This document shows positions 23,584-34,799 of a stretch of 64,000 bases of DNA, one piece after another. Under the pieces are notes generated by a model that was not told where the DNA came from, did not search any database, and saw nothing but the letters and a program-made list of their open reading frames with translations. The number at the start of each line of letters is the position of its first letter. Positions within the stretch are counted from its first letter, which is position 1. The DNA lies in NCBI GenBank assembly GCA_037962975.1, contig CM075672.1, positions 58,908,501-58,972,500 on the forward strand, written 5' to 3'. The DNA is from Clitoria ternatea (taxonomy: Eukaryota > Streptophyta > Magnoliopsida > Fabales > Fabaceae). The translations under genes were made by a program, and so were the position numbers.

Positions 23584-24691
23584 AATCAGATCTGACATCA
23601 GATGTCTAACATCACCTAATAAGTTTGTAGAATGTAAAATAATTTAGATATTTAGAAATATACCTTTTAAAAGTCAAAATTTACTTGTAATTAAATAACA
23701 CAATAACCGTAAAAAAAACAATACGATGAAGTATCACTTAATATTTCTCTGCATGAAATTTTAGACCATTACTCTATTTCATATGAATTTATAATTCTGC
23801 ATGAGTGAGGTTCATAATAAACAAACAAAAATATTATGAGTAAGCAAGTTTGATATGTACCAGAACACAGTAATCAAGTTTGACACTCAACGGATCCTTG
23901 ACTAATCGGGGCTATATATCTATATATAGTTCGTATATTCAGTTTTGAGTAACTTACTTAGACCACTGGGAGAGCAAAAACTATCGAGTTTGAACACGGT
24001 TATTCGAAACCACGGTTAAGCTAAAACACCACTTATACGCTGATGCTGGTCTACACGTAAGACAAAGTTTCAAAATAAGAAATGGTCAAAACTATTTCCT
24101 ACACTTTCTTATAAAATCGACGATGGGAACAACAAATAATGGAAGAAATAGGGAAAATGCCATTTTGAATTTTATTAAAACTATGTAGTAAACGAAACAA
24201 ATAAATAAGAAAACGGTGGTTAAGGATTTAACTTGAGTTTAGAAGCTCACGCTTCAAATCCTACCAATAGAACCTTATTGATGGGTATTTGTAAGTAGGT
24301 CAGTAGGTGTCTTGATAAACCCCTGAAACTCAGTTCATCTAAACATATAAATAAATCTATTGGTAGATCCTGAGAGCCAACACGTATAAACTTTTAAGAA
24401 AGAGAAACAAGACGGAAAAACAAGGGAATGAGAGTGTCTTACAGGTAAAGGGGAGTCAGTGGTCTTGAAACCCCCAGCCATTCTCTTAAAATCAATGGGG
24501 TTAAGGGAAGCAGCAACAACCTTAATGAGGACCTGGTCTTCATTGACTTGAGGTAAAGCCACGTTGTGATTCAACTTGAGAACTTGAGAGGATTTTCCAT
24601 ACTCAGAATACGTCCATGCTTTCATGGAAAAAGGTATTTCACCCATGCTTCTTCTTCTGGTGGTCGGAAGTCGAAATGAATCGTTGTCCAA
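17117..24691 (-). CDS. NADPH-dependent enone/quinone oxidoreductase, 2-methylene-furan-3-one reductase-like
   Basis: Zinc-independent medium-chain dehydrogenase/reductase that reduces the C=C bond of alpha,beta-unsaturated carbonyls with NADPH; probably cytosolic, as no clear transit peptide is seen. The closest family recognised is fruit enone oxidoreductase (FaEO/FaQR-like). Exons on the minus strand are 24691-24443, 22939-22616, 17640-17481 and 17382-17117; introns are phase 0, 0, 1 and all GT-AG. The total is 999 bp (332 residues); starting at the second Met (MGEIPFSM, near 24646) gives 317, closer to the usual roughly 322. Motifs: ASLNPIDFKR (catalytic fold), APGYDAAGIV, the nucleotide-binding GGAGGVGTHVIQLAKH (about residues 180-195) and the C-terminal GKVVIYPIP. 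No zinc ligands. No lesion is visible in any exon. Intron 2 (4975 bp) hosts a hAT transposon. The substrate in this plant is unknown. Confidence 0.93.
18195..21499 (+). mobile_element. hAT DNA transposon, decayed, in antisense orientation within the reductase intron
   Basis: Flanked by perfect 8-bp direct repeats CTCTAGGA at 18187-18194 and 21500-21507, the hAT hallmark. The ends are imperfect inverted repeats: CATTGTAGCTAACATTGCGATT on the left and CAAGGTAGTTAAAATCGGGATT on the right strand (16 of 22 match). Subterminal regions on both sides carry ACGATTTT/AATCGTAA repeats. The transposase is a pseudogene. Confidence 0.93.
18832..21197 (+). pseudogene. hAT transposase with BED finger, DUF659 and dimerisation domains, multiply broken
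   Basis: Pieces in order: a Gly/Ser-rich start and BED-type finger at 18832-19350 (DPTWKHVV, MKHHLAQTR), in which a zinc-binding Cys appears replaced by Tyr (CKYYEKEY); a disrupted stretch at 19351-19512; a DUF659-like part at 19513-19842 (IIDGWTDKW, VVIDNATNYKAAG); and a central part at 19949-20290. A genuine-looking 88-bp GT-AG intron follows (20287-20374). Then comes QPLWDIIDGRWDKQLHKPLHAAGYF-type sequence, the C-terminal dimerisation motif WWNTYGDEYPELMQFAI (about 20655-20710), and an acidic tail (20847-21197) interrupted by a TGA near 20994. Frameshifts and stops rule out an active enzyme. Confidence 0.9.
22940..24442 (-). other. Intron 1 of the reductase gene (1503 bp)
   Basis: GT-AG intron between codons, phase 0. 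It contains an (AT)n microsatellite of about 18 units at 23545-23581. No other feature was recognised. Confidence 0.88.
23545..23581. repeat. (AT)n microsatellite
   Basis: About 18 uninterrupted AT units inside intron 1 of the reductase gene; likely length-polymorphic. Confidence 0.9.
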
Positions 24692-24993
24692 GAGATGGGA
24701 AGAGTAAAGTGGTTTTGGGAAATAAAAAGATCCGCATTATTATCAACCAACGCTCGCCATGTGATTCATAACAATAATAATAATTTTGTAGGAAAGAGGA
24801 AATACCTTCTCTTTTCAGAAACTGGCCAGAGAAAAATTACAAAAATATATTCTTAATTACATCATGAAATTTCTTATTTATTCTTTGTTTATTAAACATT
24901 ATATCTTTTAATTACACATTTTTTTCCTTCTTTGGGTTTTATCGGAGATAAAGTAATAATTAGTGTTTATATCTTTTCTTCCTACCGTTAAAT
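24692..24993 (-). promoter_or_regulatory. Upstream region of the reductase gene
   Basis: The 300 bp before the minus-strand start codon. They are AT-rich, without an unambiguous TATA box. The sequence beyond it is a transposon relic, so the promoter is probably short. Confidence 0.4.
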
Positions 24994-25805
24994 ATGAATG
25001 GAGGTAATACACTATTATTTTGTTCCATTTATTTGAATAAATTGTTTTGTTATTATGTTGACTTAAGTAATGCACTTTATGTTCTATGTCTCAAAACACT
25101 CGTCTATAACATCAATACCAAAAGGGTTAAAACAAATTATTTAAACCTAACTTATCTTTTGTGTTGTCGACTAGGCCATATAAATGAGAAACTCAGATCT
25201 AAACTCCACCAAGATAGGTATTTAGACTCTTTTGATTTTGAATGAATAGAGACATACAAATCTCATTTCTTAGGGAAAATGACTAAGATCCCATTCACTA
25301 GGAAAAGTGAAAGTGTAAGTGGTCTTCTTAACTTGATATGTAGTGATGTATGTCAACCCATTGGGACAATGATGAGTCAAATGACCTCCCTAACTCCTTT
25401 TGGGGACATATTTTGTTAATAACAACTTTCACACTCATTATGTTTCATCCTAGGTTGTCATAAAGACACTATATAAGATATGGACTTGGAACTCAACCTA
25501 GTATGTCTTTTATTAATGCTTAGGGCTATGAGAATTATGCGAAGCATTGGAATTTTGGAAGATTTGGACCAAATTCAAATAAATATCTTTTTATGGGATA
25601 CCCAAAGGAAACTAAGGGTTATTATTTTCACAATCCTACTAAGGGCAAAGTTTTGTTGCTTAGAATGTGGTATTTTTGGATTAATGGAGTTCATCTCTAA
25701 AAGAATCTATGGGAGGAAAGTAGAACTTGAAAAAAATTCGAGTCACAAAACATTAAAGAGCCAACAATGGAATGGAGCAAGAACTGTAAAGTGTTGTATT
25801 AACAC
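24994..25805 (+). pseudogene. Ty1/copia pol relic, 5' part (GAG-pre-integrase and integrase C-terminal remnants)
   Basis: Translation shows NALYVLCLK, YNINTKR, CRLGHINEK (the conserved HxLGH-like pre-integrase zinc region) and LDSFDFE. In other frames LGKMTK, SDVC and the integrase C-terminal strands around FLWDTQRK, VIIFT and FGLMEF appear. Most of the integrase core is deleted, and stops and frameshifts are frequent. The relic continues at 57614 after an intervening solo LTR. Confidence 0.83.
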
Positions 25806-27289
25806 TGTAACATCCCAGATTTTAAAGGAAATAAAATCGTTAGATAATGATGATTGATTATTTATGGTCCAATAATTATGGGAGATTTTATTAGACGCTA
25901 GAGGTATATTATCGGTAAATTAAGATTTACCGGAATCGGATGATTTAACAGATGATGTGGGACCCACTAAGCTAAATTAAATATTTGATGGGTCTAGAAT
26001 ACTTAGAAAATTATTATGGTTATAGTGGTATAATTAAAATAATTTTTGGGGTTAAGGAAATAATTATTCAAACGTGACATAAGTTATTAAACGACAAAAA
26101 CACGATCCAATTAGGATTAAAAGAAAATGCAAATTGCCATTTCCTCTTCTCCACTCAACCGTAGCAATCTCCTCTTTTTTCTAACATCTTTTACCCATTG
26201 GACAATGGGGATTTATTACCCAATGGTAAAAGCAAATGAAGGCACTCTTTTACCTAATGGGCAATGACCAATTTTGGTCAATTTATTTCTCTTTTCCTCT
26301 ACATTTTTGGTGGCTTCTTCTTCTCTCCAACTTCATTCATTTTCTCTCCTTCTTTACCCATCCACTTCCATTTTTGCCAAAAATCAAAAATTAAGCATGG
26401 ATTTATGGAGCATTTATGGGACATGGAGGCAATGCTTGGGCCATCTCCTTCTTCCCTCTCTTATTTTCGTTTTGATGTAAGCATGGAGCCTAAAGGTAAG
26501 ATTTCTAACTTCTTTTTGCCCATTGATGAATTTTTATGATGCTTAAGTTTGAAATATTGACATTAGGCTTTATAGGTGTTGATAAGAATGGTGAAACCCT
26601 AAACTTGGAACAATGGGAATGTGATTCTTAAACATGGCTTGATGTTGTATGATGAGGAGGATTAGAATGTTCATAATGATTTAAGAAAATTGACTAAAAA
26701 TGTTGTTAGGTGATTTAGAGAAAAACCCTAAGTATAAAGATGTAGGAGTTTTTGACCAAATGGATTATTTAGATGACTTTGGTGCTTTAGAATGATTTAT
26801 ATAAGGGAAATAAATTTTTAGAAGCATTGAGATTGACTAATGAGATTGGTAAAATTTTGAACTATGTTTATGAGGTTGTGTATGATGATATATGCATGTA
26901 TATAGGAATGATAATCTGAGGAGTTGGGTTGAGAGTGAATATGAGATGTTGTTATTATGATAATAATAGTTAACAACCATTGATAGGAGATTGTTGATTG
27001 GTGATGGTCTTGTATGGAGTCAATGTATTTGCATGTTGTAGATAGGTTTTGATAATAACAAGTACCCAAGAACAAGAAGACCATTACTCATGGATCAAAA
27101 ACAAGTACAAATCAAAAGAATACATTTGATGTACTCAAATCAAAGATTCAAGGAATCATGAAGAACATGCTCTCAAATGGATAAAGAATTCAAGAAAGTA
27201 AGGCATAAGGATCAAGGAAAGGAACCATGACTCAAAACGCTTCAAGGAAACATCAAAAAGCATGGAAAAACACCAAACATCATTGCTTA

Positions 27290-27512
27290 TCGATTCAAAG
27301 GCCTGAACGTTCCAAAAATATCAAAACAGAATGGCCTGAATCGATTCAGAGGAGCTTGAATCGATTCACACGCCTGGAAGTCCCAAAATTCTCAAAACAG
27401 AATGACCTGAATCGATTCACCAAGGACTGAATCGATTCACACGCCCCTAGAAGCCTAAAATGCCCAAGTCAGAATGCCTTGAATCGATTCAGAAACGTAT
27501 GAATTGATTCAA
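27290..27512. repeat. Array of TGAATCGATTCA palindromes
   Basis: Seven copies of a perfect 12-bp palindrome or one-base variants occur in about 220 bp; the partner LTR has eight at 50797-51033. The array ends about 120 bp before the TATA box. Confidence 0.88.
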
Positions 27513-27631
27513 GTAGTGGGAAACATCACTAAAAAGACATTTTTAGGTGGGAAACATAGATCCAAAACCCACTATACGCAAAGACGAGCTGGAACCATAA
27601 TGTGCGACGGCTATGAAGACCTCCAAGGCTC

Positions 27632-27637
27632 TATAAA
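27632..27637 (+). promoter_or_regulatory. TATA box of the gag-only copia LTR
   Basis: GGCTCTATAAATG; the equivalent in the 3' LTR is at 51156-51161. It lies downstream of the palindrome array. Confidence 0.6.
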
Positions 27638-28466
27638 TGTATCTCCAACTCAAGCACAAGATACACCAACCAGAAGCAATCAATCAAAGCTTGCATTTAT
27701 GCTTAGTGAGTTATTTTTTGTATAAGTTTCATTATTCTGAAACTTTGAGCTTGTATTTGTAAATCCTCTCTTCTTGTTGAGAGTTACCACTATGAGAACT
27801 TTCATTTGCTTATTCACTCTATTGAGAGAGTATAATCTTATAATCTAAACACCAAAACACCAAGGTATTCACTCTAGGTTTAGTGGTCATAAAGGTTGGA
27901 GTTCAACCTTTAGGTATTGAGAGATTGTGAGATTGGGTGGGGTTCCCTTTGCTTGTGAGAATTGAGTTCTTGGGTGTGGGACACTAGGAGACAATTGCTC
28001 AAAGCTTGTATCTTAAATCTTTAATAGTGGAATCCTTCAAGTAGGTTGCTTGAAGGCGAGACGTACACCGGATTGGTGGAACTCATTAAATTGGTTTGCA
28101 TTTCTTCTAACCTTAAAATCTTTACTTGATTATGCATACAAACTGTTTGTTGAATTGTCTGAGTTGATTGCTTGAGTTAATTGTGCTCCCAAGAAGATAC
28201 TTAACCATTACACACCAATTGTTTGATAAAATTACTGAACTATTATTCTATCTTGATTCTCATTTCTCAGTTAAGTTTTACTTGACTCTAAAAGTTCATT
28301 ATCTCAAATCAAACCAATTTATGTGTGATACATAATTGTTGCTTGTAAATTTTTGTATATCTCATTAAGATTGCATAAAGAATCAAATTCAAAGGCATTC
28401 CAAGTTAAAATTTTTAAACACTCAATTCACCCCCCTCTTGAGTATTGAGGCCACTTGAATAACAAG

Positions 28467-28478
28467 TGGTATCAGAGC
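28467..28478 (+). other. Primer-binding site, initiator tRNA-Met type
   Basis: TGGTATCAGAGC lies two bases after the LTR end. Confidence 0.9.
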
Positions 28479-28520
28479 TTGACTCTTGGTAGATCAAGCT
28501 TAACAGTTTCAAGAGAACAA

Positions 28521-29675
28521 ATGGCCTCAAATTCTCTAAACCTTTTTCCTGAGGGTGGTGCTATAAATAGACCTCCTGCTTTCAATGGGGAAGGTTATGT
28601 ATTTTGGAAAGAAAGAATGAAAAATTTTGTACAATCAATTGACCTAAAAGTTTAGAATGCAATTGAAAATGGTCCCTTCATACCAATGCATCTTATAGAT
28701 GGCAAACAAGTTGAGAAACTCATGGATGATTGGAGTAGTGAAGAGGAAAAGAAAGTCCAATACAACTACAAAGCTAAAAATTTCATCACCCTTGCTTTAG
28801 GTTCGAATGAGTTCTTTAGAGTTGTAACTTGTAAAACCGCTAAGGAAATATGGGACACTCTGCAAGTCACTCATGGGGGAACTAGTGATGTAAAGGATTC
28901 TAAGATTAGTACACTCACTAGTCAATATAAAAGTTTTAGATTAAACTCCAAGGAAACAATCATTGATATGCAAAAGAGGTTCACCCTAATTATAAATCAC
29001 CTTATTACTCTCGGTAAGACTTACACTAACAAAGAGCTCATTCATAAAGTATTAAAAAGTCTTGCTAGGGAATGGAAACCTCTTGTCACTGCTATTAAAC
29101 ATTCACCAAATATAAATGATATGTCTCTTGCTATATTATTTGGTAAGTTACAAGAGTAGGAACAAGAGTTGAAAGATTTGAAGATGGCGGAAGAGGAAGA
29201 AAAATCTTCCAAAAAAAAGGGACTAGCTCTCAAGGCCATTTCTATCAATGAAGATGAATTCGGCAATGAGCTTGATGAAGAAGAAGAGTTTGGATTATTT
29301 GTGAAGTGTTTCAAAAAATTCATGAAAAACAAATGCTTCCAAAGAAGTTTCAAACCCCAAGGTAAGAAACCTATTTCTAAAGAAAATTCTTCCTCACCCA
29401 ATTGTTTTGAATATGGCAAGGAAGGGCACTTCAAGGTAGATTATCCAAACCTCAAGAAGAAAAGCAAAGAAAAAGGAGGAAGAAGAATAGCTTACATCGC
29501 TTGGGACAAAAACGATATGAGTAGTTCTGATGACTCGGATAATGAAGAAGCAAATCTTTGCTTAATGGCTAACCACCATGAAGAGGAAGATGAGGTAAAT
29601 CACCATGATCTTGACAGAGATGAATTGTATGATGCCTTTGAAGAATTGTATGACAAATATCAACACAAGGCTTGA
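28521..29675 (+). pseudogene. Copia-type gag (UBN2 family) with two in-frame TAG stops
   Basis: Gag nucleocapsid-type protein that would package element RNA. The start is the ATG at 28521 (MASNSLNLFPEG). The same frame runs to the TGA at 29673 but is interrupted by TAG at 28653-28655 and 29157-29159. The UBN2/retrotran_gag region is clear (FNGEGYVFWKERMKNF, AKEIWDTLQVTHGGT, LNSKETIIDMQKRF). The zinc knuckle near 29401-29445 reads CFEYGKEGHFKVDYP: two of the four zinc ligands are Tyr instead of Cys, each explained by a G-to-A change. No protease, integrase or RT follows, so the element depends on partners. As it stands, this copy cannot make a full-length Gag. Confidence 0.88.
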
Positions 29676-30019
29676 CAAGATTGAAGCCAATATGGAAGAA
29701 CGCTACACTGAACTTGTAACTCAGATTTCTAGCATTCATTTCCATCAGCCTTAGATAGCTTTCATTTTCATTATGCTTGAACTTTGTTGTCCCTATTTTA
29801 TGATATTTCTATTTGAACCTTGTTACCCTTATGTGGCCTTTTTGGTTGTTAAACCTTATGTTGCTTGAATTTTATGTTAATTAATTTTCACGCTTGTTCA
29901 ATCTTGATAATGATTGATCCTCGTTATACAATGAATATTTCCTTTCTTTTCCTAAAGCTTGCACTGTTTTTGATAATGATAAAAGGGAGAGTAATGTGTA
30001 ATGTATAATGTATAATGTA
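29676..30019 (+). other. Internal non-coding segment of the gag-only copia element
   Basis: AT-rich sequence between gag and the nested Ogre, ending in a short ATGTATAATGTATA repeat that served as the Ogre target. No pol sequence. Confidence 0.75.
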
Positions 30020-30267
30020 TGTGAACACCTATTTCGGTCTGACCCAAATGGAAAAGACACTGTTCCCAAATGGAAATATAACCGGTCCAAATTCTAAAAG
30101 GGGGAACACCCACTCCGCCCAACCGTCCTCACCTCAACTCCGCCCAACCGTCCTCACCCCAACACTCCGCCCAACCGTCCTCGCCTCAACACTCCGCCCA
30201 ACCGTCCTCACCTCAACACTCCACCTCAACACTCCGCCCAATCGTCCTCACCTCAGGAGTCCCTTAA

Positions 30268-31475
30268 TGACCGATGTCACGGATCTGACAACAAAAAGAC
30301 GAGTGAGTCCGGCCCAAGTAAGAAACGACGATCTCGTGGGAGGACTCAGGTCGAAATATGTGCACACCGGCTGGTAGTAGATCCAGACTAGGAGGGAGAA
30401 CACCGTCCCTGTGATTGAAAGACTCAACCGGTGTGAAGACACAGGTCCAGGTTCTTAAGAGGCCACATCGGATCAGTGGGGACTCCGTCCAACCGATGTC
30501 TTTGCTAACCGATGTCACAAATTTGACAACGGATAGACGAGGTCAGAAGTTTGTGCATGATGACCTGGAATCGCACTCCCCAAAAATGGCAGACAGGGAG
30601 GCGAAAGTGGACAATTAAAAATGCCACACTGAAATCCTGCTCCCCACGAACAGTTAATGGCCAGGTTTACACACCACTACGCGTATGGGTGAGTGGGAAT
30701 TTTGGCTGTCCCAAACCCTCAGCCCATGACCTCAAGGCCCTATAAACACCGGACCAGTTGTTGGAATCCCTTGATGGCCGATGTCATGCACCTGGCAACG
30801 AAAGAACGAGTGAGTCTGGCCCAAGTAAGAAACGATGATCTCGTGGGCAGATTCAGATTGAAAATAGGCACACCGGCTGGTAGTAGATCCGGACTAGGAG
30901 AGAGAACACCGCCCCTGTGAACACCTCTTTCAGTCCGGCCTAAATTGTTATAACACCGGACCCGGCCTTAAAACTGGCAACACCGGACAAGGCCCAAATT
31001 AACACCGGACCGATGTCGTGCGCCTGACAACAGAATAACAGGCCAGTCCGGCCCCAAGGAAAGGGATCAGATCAAAATAGGCACACCGGCTGGTAGTGGA
31101 TCCGGACTAAAAATTAGAACACCGCCCCTGTGATTACATGGAAAGGCTCAACCGGTGTTAGACACTGGTAAAGGTTCTTAAGATACTACATCGGATAAAC
31201 GGGAGACTCCGTCCAACCGATATCTTCGCTAGCCGATGTCACAGATTTGACAACGGATAGACGAGGTCGGAAGTTTGTGCGTGATGACCTGGAATCGCAC
31301 TCCCCAAAAGTGGCAGACAGGGGGAGGCGGAAGTGGACAATCAAAAATGCCATGCTGAAATCCTGTCCCCCACGAACAGTTAATGGCCAGGCTTGCACAC
31401 CACTACGCGTATGGGTGAGTGGGAATTCTGGCTGTCCCAAACCCTCAGCCCATGGCCTCAAGGCCCTATAAATGC
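30268..31475 (+). repeat. Duplicated U3 promoter blocks in the Ogre LTR
   Basis: A unit containing GTGAGTCCGGCCCAAGTAAG, ACACCGGCTGGTAGT, CTCAACCGGTGT, GGCAGACAGG and finally GGCCCTATAAA is present as one full copy (30268-30750), a partial copy (about 30770-30920) and a further near-full copy (about 30990-31475). The same arrangement is in the 3' LTR (46894-48101), so it predates this insertion. Confidence 0.85.
31467..31472 (+). promoter_or_regulatory. TATA box of the Ogre LTR (downstream copy); upstream copy at 30741-30746
   Basis: GGCCCTATAAATGCC and, 726 bp upstream, GGCCCTATAAACACC. Equivalents in the 3' LTR are 48093-48098 and 47367-47372. The downstream one leaves about 2.2 kb of R-U5, so it is the more likely start region. 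Confidence 0.55.
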
Positions 31476-31602
31476 CCCAGCCAAAGAAGCTATGGAGGTT
31501 GCGTTTTTGAGAGGCTGGTTCGCAAGGAAGCTTTTTTCAAAACTCTCTCTGATTTCTTTGAAGACCTTCTGAAACCCTTCCCCACTGAAAAACCAATAAC
31601 TT

Positions 31603-32226
31603 GTCATAATCACCAATCATCAATATAAACACCTCCCCAAACTATACCATCCCAACACCTCCCAATTCACCATCTCCATATTCCTTGAACACCACACCGT
31701 CTCAGCCTCCAACCCACATCGTCCTAACAGCATCCTCCCAACAGCACTGTCCTCCCTCAGATCCTCATCCACTCCACCGATTCACTATAGCCCTTCACAC
31801 CGATCTCCTAAACTTACCATATCGTACCTATATCCCCGAACACCGCCCAGTTCTACCCTAATCCGTCCTAATCCCTCCACACCGTCCCAACAACTCCTGA
31901 ACACTTCCAATACTGTCATAATCACCAATCACCAATATAAACACCTCCCCAAACTATACCATCCCAACACCTCCCAATTCACCATCTCCATATTCCTTGA
32001 ACACCACACCGTCTCAGCCTCCAACCCACATCGTCCTAACAGCATCCTCCCAACAGCACTGTCCTCCCTCAGATCCTCATCCACTCCACCGATTCACTAT
32101 AGCCCTTCACACCGATCTCCTAAACTTACCATATCGTACCTATATCCCCGAACACCGCCCGGTTCTGCCCTAATCCGTCCTAATCCCTCCACACCGTCCC
32201 AACAATTCCTGAACACTCCCAATACT
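31603..32226. repeat. 312-bp tandem duplication in the Ogre LTR
   Basis: GTCATAATCACCAATCA recurs at 31603 and 31915, and the following roughly 300 bp match closely. It is mirrored in the 3' LTR at about 48229-48852. Confidence 0.88.
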
Positions 32227-33698
32227 CCTTAAACACTACACCGTCCCAATACCCCCAAAATACAACACCGTCCAGCAGATACATTGTCCATCAAGCCACA
32301 ACACCGTCCTTTTCTCCCGAAACCGTCCTCACCAAAACCGACCTCCTCACCCCTTCTCCTACACCGTCCCAGTACTAAATTATTCCCCAGGTTCCATACT
32401 GTACCTTACCTAGTCATTGCCCTTGCCAATCCTCAACATCGTCCATACACAGCGCCCAGTCACTCCCTCACCTCGGATTAGCTCCCACCAATATCGGCTA
32501 CACTCTTCCGTTTTCAGCATTCGTGCCTAACACCGGTCCAGTGCTTCTATCAGCGTGCAAGTCCAGAATCAGTCAGACACCGTCACTGCGTTTGACTCAC
32601 ACATCGGTTCTGAGCCCATCACACCGGTTCCACCCTGTTCCTTATTTCTTTTACTTTTACCCTTTTATTTTCCTGTCAGTTCGCTGTTTGTTGGTTATGT
32701 TCGTCTGTGTGCCATAGTTTACACTGTTAATATTTTTGTCCTTTTCCCTAACAAGCACATATAGTAAAAATAAGTGATTTTATATATGTTTTATTTTCCA
32801 GTCTAAAAATTCTTTTTTCTTCTTTTTTTAAAAAAAAATATAGTGTTGTACGGGGACACTCCCGTCTACACAACCCCTTTAGGATTCGTACACGTGCGAA
32901 GAACTTCGCCTTGTATGAGTTCCCCACCTCAGTGACATCCATCATCATCTCCTAAGTCTTTTCCTAAAAGAAAAACATTCAGAACTACGTAACCCTGATT
33001 TCTTGATAATTCAAGAATACGTAGGAGCAGGACTTTAACTCCTGTCGGGCCCGTCTTTCTTATTTCCTTTTTTTGTTGATTTATTTCCTTACTTTTGTGT
33101 TTCTTTCATAAATGTTCCTTTCTTTGGTCACTTCCGTGAAAATCAATTTAGACGTGACGTCTTGTTGGTTTCCCCCTAGTTTTGCTCAAGCCTCGCCATA
33201 ATTTCATAGGGAAGGGATACTTAGGACGAGACGTCTCGCTTATCTCTTTCCTATCCCTATCCTTTTTACCCGAGGATGTTTAATTTAGACGTGACGTCTT
33301 ATTGGCATTCTCTCACCCTCTCTTTCTCATATCGAAGTCGAGCTTAATTCGGACAAAACGTCCCATTAACCTCGCTTTAACACTCTATGTCTGTACAGTT
33401 CTCTACTCCATTCTATCATTTTCAAAATAAAAGGGAAGAAACCATGTTTTATTTAAGGCTATTTATGTTGTGCTTTCAATCTTGGTACTGTCTTTGGCAG
33501 GCGATGTAGGGTGCTAATACCTTCCCTACTCGTAACCGACTCCCGAACTTGGATTTCAATTTTTTTAACCAGTGCTTTACTGAACCTAGTTTTTTCCCAA
33601 TGTTTTTCCTATGGATAAAAACGTTGGTGGCGACTCCCTGTTTCATTCGATACTCTTTCTCTTGTTCGCCGCGCCGTCGCGATCCAGGTTGCGACAGA

Positions 33699-33717
33699 TG
33701 GCGACTCCGCTGGGGAC
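33699..33717 (+). other. Primer-binding site, tRNA-Arg type
   Basis: TGGCGACTCCGCTGGGGAC begins two bases after the LTR end. Ogre elements are known for tRNA-Arg priming, and this sequence has the expected TGG start. Confidence 0.85.
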
Positions 33718-34799
33718 ACTTAAGAGAGTCAGGCCAGTTTGATTTAAAGCGCATGTTCTTTTTATATAGCCTTTGTTAGCTTGGATTTCTTCTCCCTCGT
33801 TTTATTTTCTGTTAATTGTTGTGAAAGTTTGTTCTTGTTTTAATCGTATATAGTTTTTTGTTTCATTATCTATGTTTGCATGCTTATCGAACCCTAGGGT
33901 AGGAGACCATGTTACTTTTCCGCAAATATTGAACCCTAGGGTAGACAACTTTGTATATTTGCACTGTGTTTGTTCTTTGTGCAGGATGGGTAAGGTATAA
34001 GGTATGGACTGCCCTTTCACACACTACACTCATAATTATTTGCACACACATATGAGTGGCGCCCTATACCCGGGCCCCAAATGAAGCTTAAGTTAGGAGA
34101 GGTTGGTAACGGAATCGTATGGGATGTACTTCCTATCCAGTATTCATGAGAACCTCAACCAGAGTTCGACCTCTCATGATATACGCACTTAGTGAATTCC
34201 TCACTATTTGCGTCCCTGTCATGATTAGGATCTTGGCTCTGGTGACCTTCTAGAAGTCTAGCAGAAGCCACCCAATGTGAGAAATCCACTGTTAGATAAG
34301 CTATAGGTCCCAGAAAAGACTTTCAGAAAAACCTGGCTTAAGGCACAAAAGGGCAGGCTTTACTATACCTTATCTCATTCTCGCTTTCCCTTTAAATCCA
34401 AAATTGATGAACTGCTTACATGTTCAAAGGGTTACTTTATTCCGAAAGAGGGGTGAATCTTTTTTCTTTCTAAAAATAGTAATCCTTTAACAAGTAAGCA
34501 GTTCCCTCTCTTTTGTGTACTTATGGGTCCTGGGTTATAGATTTTCCCAATCGTCAAAACAAAAATGAAAACAAAATTCTATTCAAGCAGATATTGATGA
34601 CGTTGGGAAGATCCATAACCCACGCGACTTTAGTTTCACATGAGTTTTGCCGACCGCTACTTCTCAAACTGAAAGTGTTATCCGATAAATTAATAAAGAA
34701 GTAGTGGTTCACAAAACATGACAGAAACTGATTTCTTTTTCTCTCTCTCTTTGCTCTTGCAGGAAGCCGTTTGGAACTTAGCGGGTACCTTTGAGCAAT
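33718..34799 (+). other. Ogre untranslated leader
   Basis: About 1.1 kb without a convincing reading frame. Just before ORF1 a pyrimidine tract (TTTTTCTCTCTCTCTTTGC) is followed by TTGCAG at 34757-34762, which looks like a 3' splice site. Confidence 0.75.

Larger units (their letters stand above)
27024..28464 (+). repeat. 5' LTR of the gag-only copia element
   Basis: 1441 bp, starting TGTATTTGCATG and ending AATAACA. It contains seven TGAATCGATTCA-type palindromes (27290-27512) followed by a TATA box (27632-27637). Confidence 0.9.
30020..33696 (+). repeat. 5' LTR of the Ogre element
   Basis: Starts TGTGAACACC and ends GGTTGCGACA. Its structure includes an ACTCCGCCCAACCGTCCTCA microarray (30112-30255), duplicated U3 blocks each ending in a TATA box (30741 and 31467, 726 bp apart), a 312-bp tandem duplication (31603-32226) rich in ACACCGTCC, and ACGTGACGTC/GACGAGACGTCTCG palindromes (33150-33300). 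The small reading frames here are incidental. Confidence 0.95.

Noticed and set aside
2943..28478. tRNA-like sequences at LTR borders
   Set aside because: These are short primer-binding sites complementary to tRNA 3' ends (2943, 28467, 33699), not tRNA genes.
30015..31628. Many 60-120 codon frames, repeated near-identically at 46674-48254
   Set aside because: They lie in the Ogre LTRs and are duplicated because the LTRs are; no homology to known proteins was seen.
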